This document shows, piece after piece, positions 47,749 to 56,064 of a stretch of DNA of 63,095 nt. Within the stretch, counting starts at the first letter, position 1, and every line of letters starts with the position of its first letter. The position numbers and the translations under genes were made by a program. This stretch comes from Roseovarius sp. TE539 (lineage in GTDB: Bacteria; Pseudomonadota; Alphaproteobacteria; Rhodobacterales; Rhodobacteraceae). A model generated the notes under the pieces. It was not told where the DNA came from. It made no database searches and saw nothing but the letters and a program-made list of their open reading frames with translations. Where the stretch lies: positions 1-63,095 of the forward strand of contig NZ_QNGB01000009.1 of the NCBI RefSeq assembly GCF_003298505.1. The letters run 5' to 3'.

Positions 47749-48912
47749 ATGCCGGCGACCACCAGTATCGAGGACCTCAAGGATCTCTACCGTCGGCGGG
47801 TGCCGAAAATGTTCTACGACTATGCAGAATCCGGCAGCTGGACGGAACAGACATTCCGCGAGAACAGCAGCGATTTCCGCGATATATACCTTCGTCAGCG
47901 CGTGGCCGTCGACATGTCGGGCCGCAGCACGGCAAGCCGGATGATCGGACAGGACATTTCCATGCCGGTCGCCCTGGCACCGGTGGGCCTGACAGGCATG
48001 CAATGCGCCGATGGCGAGATCAAGGCCGCCCGCGCAGCCGAGAAATTCGGCGTGCCCTTCACCCTCTCGACACTCTCGATCTGCTCGATCGAGGACGTGG
48101 CCGAGAACACGTCCGGGCCCTTCTGGTTTCAGGTCTATACCCTCAAGGACGGCGATTTCATGCAGCGCCTGTTCGACAGGGCGAAGGCCGCGAAATGCTC
48201 GGCCGCCGTCATCACCGTCGATCTCCAGGTGCTGGGCCAGCGGCACAAGGATATCAAGAACGGCCTTTCCGCCCCTCCGAAACTGACCTTCAGATCGATG
48301 GCCAACATGATGACAAAGGTGCAATGGGGCCTTGGCATGATGGGCACCAGGCGACGTTCCTTCGGCAATGTCGTGGGTCATGCAAAGGGCGTCACCGACC
48401 CTTCTTCGCTTGCATCCTGGACGGCCGAAGCCTTCGACGAGGCGCTCGACTGGGACCGGATCCGCGAATTCCGCCGGATGTGGGACGGCCCGCTTATCAT
48501 CAAGGGCATTGTTGACCCCCGCGATGCGCGCGCCGCCCTCGATGTCGGCGCGGATGCCATCATCGTGTCCAACCACGGCGGCCGGCAGCTTGACGGCGCG
48601 CTTTCGGCGATCCGGGCACTGCCAGCGATCATGGACGCGGTTGGCGACAAGATCGAAGTCCATCTCGATAGTGGCATCCGCTCGGGCCAGGACGTGCTGA
48701 AGGCGTTGGCGATGGGGGCGACGGGCACTTACATCGGCCGCGCCTTCGTCTATGGCCTCGGCGCCATGGGAGAGGCGGGCGTGACCCGCGCGCTCGAGAT
48801 CATCCACAAGGAACTCGATGTCTCGATGGCTTTCTGCGGGCGCACCGACGTCAACACGCTGGACCGCGACATACTGATGGTTCCCGAAGATTTCACCGGC
48901 AAATGGGGCTGA
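47749..48912 (+). CDS. FMN-dependent alpha-hydroxy-acid oxidase/dehydrogenase (LldD-like)
   Basis: 387 aa. The alpha-hydroxy-acid dehydrogenase barrel has the FMN/active-site signature SNHGGRQLDGALS (with the catalytic His), HLDSGIRSGQDVLKALAMGA and FYDYAESGSWTEQTF near the N-terminus. Length and motifs match L-lactate dehydrogenase (LldD) but glycolate or other 2-hydroxy acids cannot be excluded. Possibly co-transcribed with the SLC13 permease. Confidence 0.9.
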   Translation: MPATTSIEDLKDLYRRRVPKMFYDYAESGSWTEQTFRENSSDFRDIYLRQRVAVDMSGRSTASRMIGQDISMPVALAPVGLTGMQCADGEIKAARAAEKFGVPFTLSTLSICSIEDVAENTSGPFWFQVYTLKDGDFMQRLFDRAKAAKCSAAVITVDLQVLGQRHKDIKNGLSAPPKLTFRSMANMMTKVQWGLGMMGTRRRSFGNVVGHAKGVTDPSSLASWTAEAFDEALDWDRIREFRRMWDGPLIIKGIVDPRDARAALDVGADAIIVSNHGGRQLDGALSAIRALPAIMDAVGDKIEVHLDSGIRSGQDVLKALAMGATGTYIGRAFVYGLGAMGEAGVTRALEIIHKELDVSMAFCGRTDVNTLDRDILMVPEDFTGKWG

Positions 48913-48976
48913 GACCGGGACGAGGTGGCGCAAGCCTGCGACGGCCGTCCGACCATGACGACTGGCGCGGCCGTGA

Positions 48977-50251
48977 TCATGGCATCAGCATCAGGGCGGC
49001 CACACCCGCCGGAATCACGGCCGCATAGACGGCGAGCACCCGAAGCCCCAACCGACCCCCTCCTGCGACAAACGAGATGCCGGCCTTGACGGCGGTGTTG
49101 ACGGCAGCCGCGATGAAAATGGCGGTGGCCCCGCGCGCCGCCGGGATATCGGCCGAAACCAGTCCTGACACCGAGATGGTCAACGCATCGACATCGGTGA
49201 CCCCGGACAATGCCGCCGCGACATGGACACCGCCGGTTCCGAACCACCCCTCGAGATAGTAAATCGCCAGTTGAACAACCGCCAGAACGCCCCCGAAAGT
49301 GAGGGCCGCTGTCAGTTCGAGCGGATTCGTGATGTCCTTGAACTCTTTTGGCGTTTTCGGATCGGAATCCGCAAGCACCTGTATCAAGGCCGCACCCGCC
49401 AAGCCGACAACGGCCATTACTCCCATGGCACCCGCCAAGGGTGCGACGAGCCTGGGTTCGAAAACCGCGACAAGGACAAGAATGCGCAGAAATGTGACCG
49501 ATCCGGCCACAACGATTCCCGCCGCGGCCGAGGAGGCGAGTGATCCCTGTGCTACGACTTGGCGCGACAGGGCAAGCGTTGTCGACGTCGATGAGGCAAG
49601 ACCGCCGAACAGGCCGGTTGCAAGGATACCGATCCGCGTCCCGGCAAGCCGGATCGAGATATACCCGAGGAAAGACAGCCCGGCGACGATGACCACCGCC
49701 CACCACAGTTCGTACGGGTTGAGCACCTGTCCCGGTCCATAGCCCTGATCCGGCAGAAGCGGCAGGATGACAGCCGAAATCAGCGCCAGCTTGAAGAGCG
49801 CCTGCAACTCGAACCTCTCGATATGGGCGATCCACCGATGCAGTACGGGTTTCAAGGACAAAAGCACCGCGGCAACGACGGCCACTGCCGCCACGGGGGC
49901 CATTGTCCCGAGCATGGCAGCAACACCCAGGGCGAAGGTCAGGAGCAGTGCGATTTCCGTGGTCAGGCCAATATCCTTGTCACTGCGCAATCTGATCCAG
50001 TAACTCACCGCCAAGAGAGCCCCGAGAGCCAGCATCGCCAATGCGGGCAACACCACCGATGTCATATCCGTAAGCCAACCGGATATCCCGCCCAGAAGCC
50101 CGGTCAATGCGAATGTGCGGATGCCGGCGATACGGCCGCCCTCCGTTTCCGTGCGTCCTTGCCACCCCCGCTCCAGCCCCATGAGAAGACCGACGGCCAG
50201 GGCCAGACCAAGGCGCGCGAAGATATCCGTTTCATTCATGACAGGGTCCAT
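48977..50251 (-). CDS. MgtC/SapB family protein with DUF4010
   Basis: 424 aa, about twelve transmembrane helices. The N-terminal MgtC-like part (LALAVGLLMGLERGW, TFALTGLLGGISGWL) is fused to a DUF4010 membrane domain (GLASSTSTTLALSRQV, DVDALTISVSGL). Function unknown; classical MgtC modulates the F-type ATPase, but this fused type is uncharacterised. Start 50251, with an alternative ATG at 50239; neither has a clear ribosome binding site. Confidence 0.86.
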   Translation of the reverse strand: MDPVMNETDIFARLGLALAVGLLMGLERGWQGRTETEGGRIAGIRTFALTGLLGGISGWLTDMTSVVLPALAMLALGALLAVSYWIRLRSDKDIGLTTEIALLLTFALGVAAMLGTMAPVAAVAVVAAVLLSLKPVLHRWIAHIERFELQALFKLALISAVILPLLPDQGYGPGQVLNPYELWWAVVIVAGLSFLGYISIRLAGTRIGILATGLFGGLASSTSTTLALSRQVVAQGSLASSAAAGIVVAGSVTFLRILVLVAVFEPRLVAPLAGAMGVMAVVGLAGAALIQVLADSDPKTPKEFKDITNPLELTAALTFGGVLAVVQLAIYYLEGWFGTGGVHVAAALSGVTDVDALTISVSGLVSADIPAARGATAIFIAAAVNTAVKAGISFVAGGGRLGLRVLAVYAAVIPAGVAALMLMP

Positions 50252-50498
50252 CAGTATGAGTCCGGGGAAATGTGCTTTTGCGTTCGGGATCGAGGCCGGT
50301 CGGTGGCGTCGGCGCCGCCGTCAGCGTGACCTGTGGCATTGCCGCGCTTCGACGAAGGCCCAGAAAAAGGCGCCGACCCTGACGGTGAATGCCCCAGGAT
50401 GGCGGGCCGCCGGTTCCCGCGGAACGGCGATGATCAGAACCGCCCGACGCCCCCCCACGAGCGATTGATGCCCGGTGCCCCAGGAGCGGTCACCATCT

Positions 50499-51089
50499 CT
50501 ATTCCTCGCCGGTTACCGTCAGGCCAAGCAGGCGCCAGACCTGCATGCCGCCCCGGTAGTAGAAAATGCGGTCCGCCGGATAGCCGGCCTTGATCATGCT
50601 GCGGATCGCGCTCGGCGACTGTCCACACCAGAGCCCGTTGCAGAACAACGCCACCGATCTGGCGCCGTCGCAGTTCCAGCCGTCGAAATCCGGCTCGCAT
50701 CCAAGCCTGGCCAGCTCGTCCACGACATATGTGTAGGGTATGTTGATCGCGCCCGGGATCGTGCCGCCCTCGAACCAGTCGGGTGTTCGGCTGTCGACAA
50801 CCACGGCCTCTGGGTCCTTCAGCATCTCCAGCAGTTCCAGCTCGCCGATTGTGGTTACGCCTTCTGAAGGGCTGTAGGGCTGAATGCAGAATTCGGGACA
50901 GGGCCGTGAGGTCCGCGCCCATTCGCCGCTGATTTCGTGGTCGGTGTCCTGGATCCTTTCGATCTGCACCGGTCCGTTTCCGGTCGGCACCGTGACCGAA
51001 GGCATATCCCCCGCAATGCCGACCCGGCCTTCGGCACACGCGGTTCCGGTGACCAGCGCCAGGAAGATTGTCGTCGCAAGTTTTTTCAT
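50499..51089 (-). CDS. Exported rhodanese-like protein
   Basis: 196 aa. The signal peptide (KKLATTIFLALVTGTACAEG) puts a rhodanese domain in the periplasm. Active Cys150 in the loop LFCNGLWCGQS, with a second Cys155 in the same loop; VVVDSRTPDWFEGGTIPGAINIPYT is the conserved rhodanese N-terminal part. Further Cys at 64, 68, 131 and 140 suggest disulfides. It may shuttle sulfane sulfur or sense oxidation; not known. Monocistronic. Confidence 0.88.
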   Translation of the reverse strand: MKKLATTIFLALVTGTACAEGRVGIAGDMPSVTVPTGNGPVQIERIQDTDHEISGEWARTSRPCPEFCIQPYSPSEGVTTIGELELLEMLKDPEAVVVDSRTPDWFEGGTIPGAINIPYTYVVDELARLGCEPDFDGWNCDGARSVALFCNGLWCGQSPSAIRSMIKAGYPADRIFYYRGGMQVWRLLGLTVTGEE

Positions 51090-51321
51090 GATCCTATCCT
51101 CCGATTGACCCCGTGTAATGCCCCGAGCCTAAACACCGAACCGCATTTCGTCACGGAAAGGTTGCGGACCCAGTGCCGTACCCGTGCGGCCAATCGGGAT
51201 TGCCGCAATTGGGCAAGCACCGCCAGCGCCGGGGGTTCACCAGGGCGCTCGAAGAAGGATGGCCCCTATCCGCACCGCGACCAGGCAGGCGACGTGCAGC
51301 ACGGGCGGACCCTTCAGGCGG

Positions 51322-53355
51322 CTACGTTTCCTTGAGGCGTTTTCTGAACTGCACAATCGCAACGGGTAGCCAGAGCAGGATGCCCAGGGCCATCGTCGTC
51401 AGGCCCGGCGCGATGAAAAACAGGGAAACAAGCCCGACCCACCAGCGTTCCAGCCGGGACATATGCGTGAGGAAAAAGCCGGAAAAAGCGACACCCAGTC
51501 CGGCAATCCCGATCATTGCACCACCAAGCGTGATGGTGAATGCGGCCCATGTGAACCCGTCGGTAATGATCAGCAGGGCAGGAGAATAGACGAAGACAAA
51601 GGGCACGAGCGCCTTGGCAATTCCCAGACGGAAAGCGGTGTTGCCAGTCCTGAATGGATTGGCGCCAGCGATTCCGGCGGCCGCATAGGCGGCAAGGGCC
51701 ACCGGCGGGGTGATATCCGCCAGGACACCGTAATAGAATACGAAGAAATGCGCCACGATCGGTTCGACCTCGAGAAGGCCCAGGGCCGGCGCCGCAACCG
51801 CAACGAGAATGATGTAGGTGGCCGTGGTCGGAATGCCCGCTCCCATGATGATGCAGGAAAACGCAATCAGCACCAGCGAGAAGAACAGCGTCCATTGGCC
51901 GACGGTGAAAACGCTGAGCGGCCAGATACCTCCGATGACGTTGCCGATGTCTGTGGCTGTCTGGACAACCACGTAACCAAGCCGAAATCCCACCCCGGTG
52001 AGTGTCACCACGCCCACGACCACGCCAACCGTGGCCGCAGCCGCCCCGACCGCCAGTGTATTTCTCGCACCATCCGCAAGCGCGAGCCAAAGATCGTGCA
52101 GTGTAAGGCGATTGACGGGGTTCAGGAAGCCGACGACCACGCAGGCGATGATCCCGTAAACCGCGGCGAAATCCGGTGTTCTTCCGGCCAGGATCAGGTA
52201 CACGAGGATGATCAGCGGGATGACCGACAGCCAGTGTTCGCGCAGAACCAGTCCGGCCTTGGGCAACTCCTCCGCGCGCAACCCGCGAAGGCCGAGCTTG
52301 CGGGCTTCGAGATGAACCATGATGAAGATGCCGAAATAATGCAGGAGCGCCGGAAACAGCGCGGCGGCGAGCACATCGCGCAGCGGGATTTCCAGATACT
52401 CGACCATGATGAAGGCCGCCGCACCCAGGATCGGCGGCGTGATCTGCCCTCCGGTGGACGAGGTGGCCTCGACGGCACCCGAGAAATGCGGCGGATAGCC
52501 AACCTTCTTCATCGCCGGAATGGTCAGCGCGCCGGTTGTGACCGTGTTGGCGATGCTGGAGCCCGAAATCGTGCCCATGAAGGCCGAGGAGAAGATGGCA
52601 ACCTTCGCCGGTCCGCCTGCGTAACGGCCGGCAATGACCATCGCGAGGTCGATAAACAGCTGGCCGAGGCCGATGCGCGTGGCCAGCACACCGAAGAGGA
52701 TAAAGAGAAACACATATTGCGCCATCACGCCGATGGCGATGCCGTAGATTCCCTGGTTGGTCATGTAGAGGTGGTTGATCAGCCCTTCCCAGGCGACGCC
52801 GCCATGTTTCAGTGCCCCGGGCGCCCAGGGGCCGAACAGGGCAAAGCCCACGAAGACGAGCGCGATGATCGGTAGCGTGATGCCCACCGAACGCCGCGTG
52901 GCCTCAAGTGTCAGAAGCAGGAGCGCGGTGCCCATGATGACATCGAAAGAGGACGGATTGCCAACGCGCACCGAGACCACCTCGGGCGGGAGAAGCGGAA
53001 GGTAGAGCGACGCACCGACCGCCAGACATGCCAGCAGGATATCGGCGACCGGGACGCCGCTGATCCTGTACCATGCCGGTTTCGGCAGGGTCGTGTCCAG
53101 CGACCGGCGCCAGGCAAACAGGAGAAACACCAGGCCCAGCACGAAGGACAGGTGTATGCCACGGTGCAGCAGTTCCCGCACGAGCCCGAAACCCGATGCA
53201 TAGAAATGATAAACCGACATCGCCACCAGCGCGATGCTGACGATCATGCCGATCGCGCGGCCCGTGGGGCGAAATGCCAGTTCGGGATCGAATTTCCGTT
53301 CGATCTCGTGCAGTTCGTCCGGGGTCAGTTCGTGGTCGGGATCATGCTGCGACAT
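51322..53355 (-). CDS. TRAP transporter, fused 4TM/12TM permease (TAXI type)
   Basis: 677 aa, large fused DctQM-like integral membrane protein with about sixteen helices. Conserved blocks: GVAWEGLINHLYMTNQGIYG, GSSIANTVTTGALTIPAMKKVGY, EATSSTGGQITPPILGAAAF and ITPPVALAAYAAAGIAGANP. This form partners a TAXI-type binding protein, encoded just upstream. The two are separated by a terminator-like hairpin, so the permease is probably made in lower amounts than the binding protein. Confidence 0.93.
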   Translation of the reverse strand: MSQHDPDHELTPDELHEIERKFDPELAFRPTGRAIGMIVSIALVAMSVYHFYASGFGLVRELLHRGIHLSFVLGLVFLLFAWRRSLDTTLPKPAWYRISGVPVADILLACLAVGASLYLPLLPPEVVSVRVGNPSSFDVIMGTALLLLTLEATRRSVGITLPIIALVFVGFALFGPWAPGALKHGGVAWEGLINHLYMTNQGIYGIAIGVMAQYVFLFILFGVLATRIGLGQLFIDLAMVIAGRYAGGPAKVAIFSSAFMGTISGSSIANTVTTGALTIPAMKKVGYPPHFSGAVEATSSTGGQITPPILGAAAFIMVEYLEIPLRDVLAAALFPALLHYFGIFIMVHLEARKLGLRGLRAEELPKAGLVLREHWLSVIPLIILVYLILAGRTPDFAAVYGIIACVVVGFLNPVNRLTLHDLWLALADGARNTLAVGAAAATVGVVVGVVTLTGVGFRLGYVVVQTATDIGNVIGGIWPLSVFTVGQWTLFFSLVLIAFSCIIMGAGIPTTATYIILVAVAAPALGLLEVEPIVAHFFVFYYGVLADITPPVALAAYAAAGIAGANPFRTGNTAFRLGIAKALVPFVFVYSPALLIITDGFTWAAFTITLGGAMIGIAGLGVAFSGFFLTHMSRLERWWVGLVSLFFIAPGLTTMALGILLWLPVAIVQFRKRLKET

Positions 53356-53384
53356 GGCTGGGGCTGCATATGCTGAGGAACGTC

Positions 53385-53419
53385 AAAAAAGGAACCCGGC
53401 CGTCCTGGGACAGCCGGGT
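53385..53419 (-). terminator. Attenuator-like terminator between TAXI binding protein and TRAP permease
   Basis: On the minus strand: ACCCGGC, a 12-base loop, GCCGGGT, then TTCC and a run of six T. The stem is 7 bp and GC-rich. It lies after the binding-protein stop and before the permease start, so some transcripts should end here, giving an excess of binding protein, as is usual for solute-binding transport systems. Confidence 0.75.
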
Positions 53420-53447
53420 GAGGGGCACGGCATTGTGCCGTGCAGGC

Positions 53448-54461
53448 CTAGTCCAGCAAACCGGCCTCGCGGTAGAAACGCTCGGCGCCCGCGTGAAGTG
53501 GAACGCCGACACCTTTCAGCGCCGTGTCCGGCGTGATCGTCCGGCCCTTGGCATGGCCGACATCCAGCAGCTTGCGCGAATTGTCATTCCACAGCGCCTT
53601 GGTGATCTGATAGATCAGTTCCTCGTCCTCCTCGGCAGAGGTGAACCATTGCGCACCGACAGCGACCGTCGGGGTCGTGTCAATGCCTTCATAGGTTCCT
53701 GCGGGAATGTCGCTCTGGGCGAAGAAGCCGTACTTGTCGGTCAGGGCGTCCGCGCCGTCCCCGGAAATCGGGACCAGCTTGATGTCTTCCGCCGACGCCA
53801 GTTCGACCAAAGAGCCGGTGGGGTAGCCGGCAACCACGAAAAACGCGTCGATCCGGCCGTTACGCAGCGCGTCGGAGGCGGCATTGCCCTTGAGCGCCTC
53901 GGCCGTCACGTCATCAATCGACAGGCCGTTGGCTTCAAGGATCAGCCCGGCATCGACATACGTGCCCGAACCCGGTTCATCCAGCGACACGCGCTTGCCC
54001 TCAAGGTCGGCAACGCTGTCGATTCCGCTGTCGGCCTTGGCGACAAGGTGAATGTGTTCCTCGAACAGAGCCGCGATCGTGCGCAGGTTCTCGGCCGGGG
54101 GCTGGCCATCCATCGTGCCGGTCCCTGTATAGGCCCAGTAGGCGACATCCGACTGTGCAAAACCCGAATTGCGCAGGCCCGAAACGATGGCGTTGACGTT
54201 GTCGACCGAGCCCCGTGACGACACCGCCGACGCGATCAGACCGTCCACACCGCAGCTTCCGCCCTCGTCGCAGGGGCGCGACCCCGGCGGCTTGGAGATG
54301 GCATTGGCGATCACACCACCCACCGGGTAGTAGGTGTATGCCGTCCCTCCGGTGCCGATGGTGAAGAATTTGACATCCTGCGCAATCGTGGCGCCTGCCA
54401 GCCCCACCGTCAGCGCGGCGCCCGTGGCAAGCGTTCGCACAAATTTCATCATGTCTCTCAT
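53448..54461 (-). CDS. TAXI family TRAP transporter solute-binding protein
   Basis: 337 aa. Signal peptide RTLATGAALTVGLAGATIAQ, then the TAXI fold: FFTIGTGGTAYTYYPVGGVIANAI is the conserved start, with GLRNSGFAQSDVAYWAYTG and LVAKADSGIDSVADLEGKRVSLDEPGSGT in the body. Substrates of TAXI systems are mostly unknown (some bind glutamate or related acids). Start ATG 54461 with an AGGGAGAA site; two further in-frame ATG codons follow within the signal peptide. Confidence 0.92.
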   Translation of the reverse strand: MRDMMKFVRTLATGAALTVGLAGATIAQDVKFFTIGTGGTAYTYYPVGGVIANAISKPPGSRPCDEGGSCGVDGLIASAVSSRGSVDNVNAIVSGLRNSGFAQSDVAYWAYTGTGTMDGQPPAENLRTIAALFEEHIHLVAKADSGIDSVADLEGKRVSLDEPGSGTYVDAGLILEANGLSIDDVTAEALKGNAASDALRNGRIDAFFVVAGYPTGSLVELASAEDIKLVPISGDGADALTDKYGFFAQSDIPAGTYEGIDTTPTVAVGAQWFTSAEEDEELIYQITKALWNDNSRKLLDVGHAKGRTITPDTALKGVGVPLHAGAERFYREAGLLD

Positions 54462-54772
54462 TTGGTTCTCCCTGTGGTGAGTGGTGCTTTCACGAAGCAA
54501 TAGCAAAGAGCTTAGCGAGGCGATACGAAAGTGACAATGAGTGCCTGTAAAATCCTTCCCTGCGCCTGCGCCGCGAAAATGGATCGTCCGCGCCGGCGGT
54601 ATCCCCGTGCCGCAACACGCGCCGACAAGGGCCATCAGGAAAGAAAGTTCGCCAAGGATTGCCAAGATGTATAGACACGGGGCCGGAGGCCACATTCTTA
54701 CCATGCTCGCCGGGCCACGCCGCGGGCACCCATGACGCCGTGCCGGAAACGCTCTCCGCCTGGAACTTGATC
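54462..54772. other. Divergent intergenic region between TAXI and CNNM genes
   Basis: 311 bases. The left end is AT-richer and should contain the leftward promoter of the TRAP operon; the right end carries the start region of the rightward CNNM gene. No reliable -35/-10 pair, operator or small gene was identified. An open frame into the CNNM gene extends to 54659. Confidence 0.4.
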
Positions 54773-56059
54773 ATGTTGCTTGAAATCGTCCTGGTATTCC
54801 TGATGGTCGGCTTGAACGGGGTCCTCGCGATGTCCGAACTGGCGATAGTGTCATCACGCGCCGGCCGTCTGAAACTGCGTGCGGAGCGTGGCGACCGCGG
54901 GGCATCCATCGCGTTGAACCTTGCGCGCGACCCCGGACGGTTCCTTTCGACCGTGCAGATCGGAATAACCCTGGTGGGTGTTCTGGCCGGTGCGTTTTCG
55001 GGTGCGACGATCGGCACCCGGCTGGCATCCGTTCTGCCACTGCTTGGCGTGCCCGAAACAATGGCCAGCGAAGCGGGCGTCGGGATCGTCGTCATCGTCA
55101 TAACATACCTGTCCCTGATCATCGGGGAATTGGTGCCCAAGCGGATTGCCTTCGCCTCTCCGGAACGGGTGGCATGCATTGTCGCGCCGAGCATGCATTA
55201 TCTGTCCCGCATTGCCGCCCCGATAGTCTGGTTCCTGGACCGGTCCGGGGAACTGGTACTGCGGCTGCTCGGACAATCCGACAGGCGTCAAACCCCTGTC
55301 AACGACGACGATATCCGCACGTTGCTGTCCGAAGCAGCCGGCGCGGGCGTTATTCACCGGGCCGAAAAGGAGTTGATCGGCGGCGTGATGCGCTTTTCCG
55401 ACCGGCGGGCACGCGGCCTGATCACCCCGCGCCATGACGTCGAGATCGCGGAGGCAGGCGAAAGCCGCGACAAGATCCTTGCACGGGTCGTCGCGTCGGG
55501 ACATTCTCGGTTGCCGCTGCGCAAGGGCGGGACGGATGACATCACGGGGGTCATCCACAGCCGTGACCTGCTGGCTACGGGGGACACTGATTTCGATCCC
55601 GTCGCGCTGATGCACGCCGCCCCCGTGATTCACGAAAGCCTGCCGGCTCTCGATGTGATCGACCGCCTGCGCGAATCCCCTGTCCACATGCTTCTGGTTT
55701 ATGACGAATACGGCCATTTCAAGGGTATCATCACGCCGATGGACGTTCTGGGCACCATCGCCGGCGGTTTCGATGAATCCGAGGACGAAAAGCCAGGGCT
55801 TGTGACGCGAGAAGATGGTTCGCTTCTGGTCGACGGTGCCATGCCGATAGACGAATTCCAGGACAGTCTTGGCCTTGAACTCAAGCGGCGGGGAAAGCGC
55901 GAAACGGTGGCGGGGCTTGTTCTTGATCACCTGCGCGAGGTTCCTTCAGCCGGACAAGGCATCAACCTGAAAGGTTGGCGGATCGAGATCGTCGACATGG
56001 ATGGGCGGCGCATCGACAAGCTGATCGTGAAGCGCGATCCGATGAACAACGGGGATTGA
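54773..56059 (+). CDS. CNNM/CorC family transporter (hemolysin-like)
   Basis: 428 aa from ATG 54773; the true start may be a GTG at 54740 since neither has a good ribosome binding site. CNNM membrane domain (residues 1-190: EIVLVFLMVGLNGVLAMSEL, VQIGITLVGVLAGAFSGATIG), a CBS-pair (about 205-335, RGLITPRHDVEIAE, VYDEYGHFKGIITPMDVLG) and a C-terminal CorC/HlyC domain. Family members export Mg2+ or Co2+. A P-type ATPase starts five bases after its stop, so the pair probably handles divalent cations together. Confidence 0.88.
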   Translation: MLLEIVLVFLMVGLNGVLAMSELAIVSSRAGRLKLRAERGDRGASIALNLARDPGRFLSTVQIGITLVGVLAGAFSGATIGTRLASVLPLLGVPETMASEAGVGIVVIVITYLSLIIGELVPKRIAFASPERVACIVAPSMHYLSRIAAPIVWFLDRSGELVLRLLGQSDRRQTPVNDDDIRTLLSEAAGAGVIHRAEKELIGGVMRFSDRRARGLITPRHDVEIAEAGESRDKILARVVASGHSRLPLRKGGTDDITGVIHSRDLLATGDTDFDPVALMHAAPVIHESLPALDVIDRLRESPVHMLLVYDEYGHFKGIITPMDVLGTIAGGFDESEDEKPGLVTREDGSLLVDGAMPIDEFQDSLGLELKRRGKRETVAGLVLDHLREVPSAGQGINLKGWRIEIVDMDGRRIDKLIVKRDPMNNGD

Positions 56060-56064
56060 GAGCC

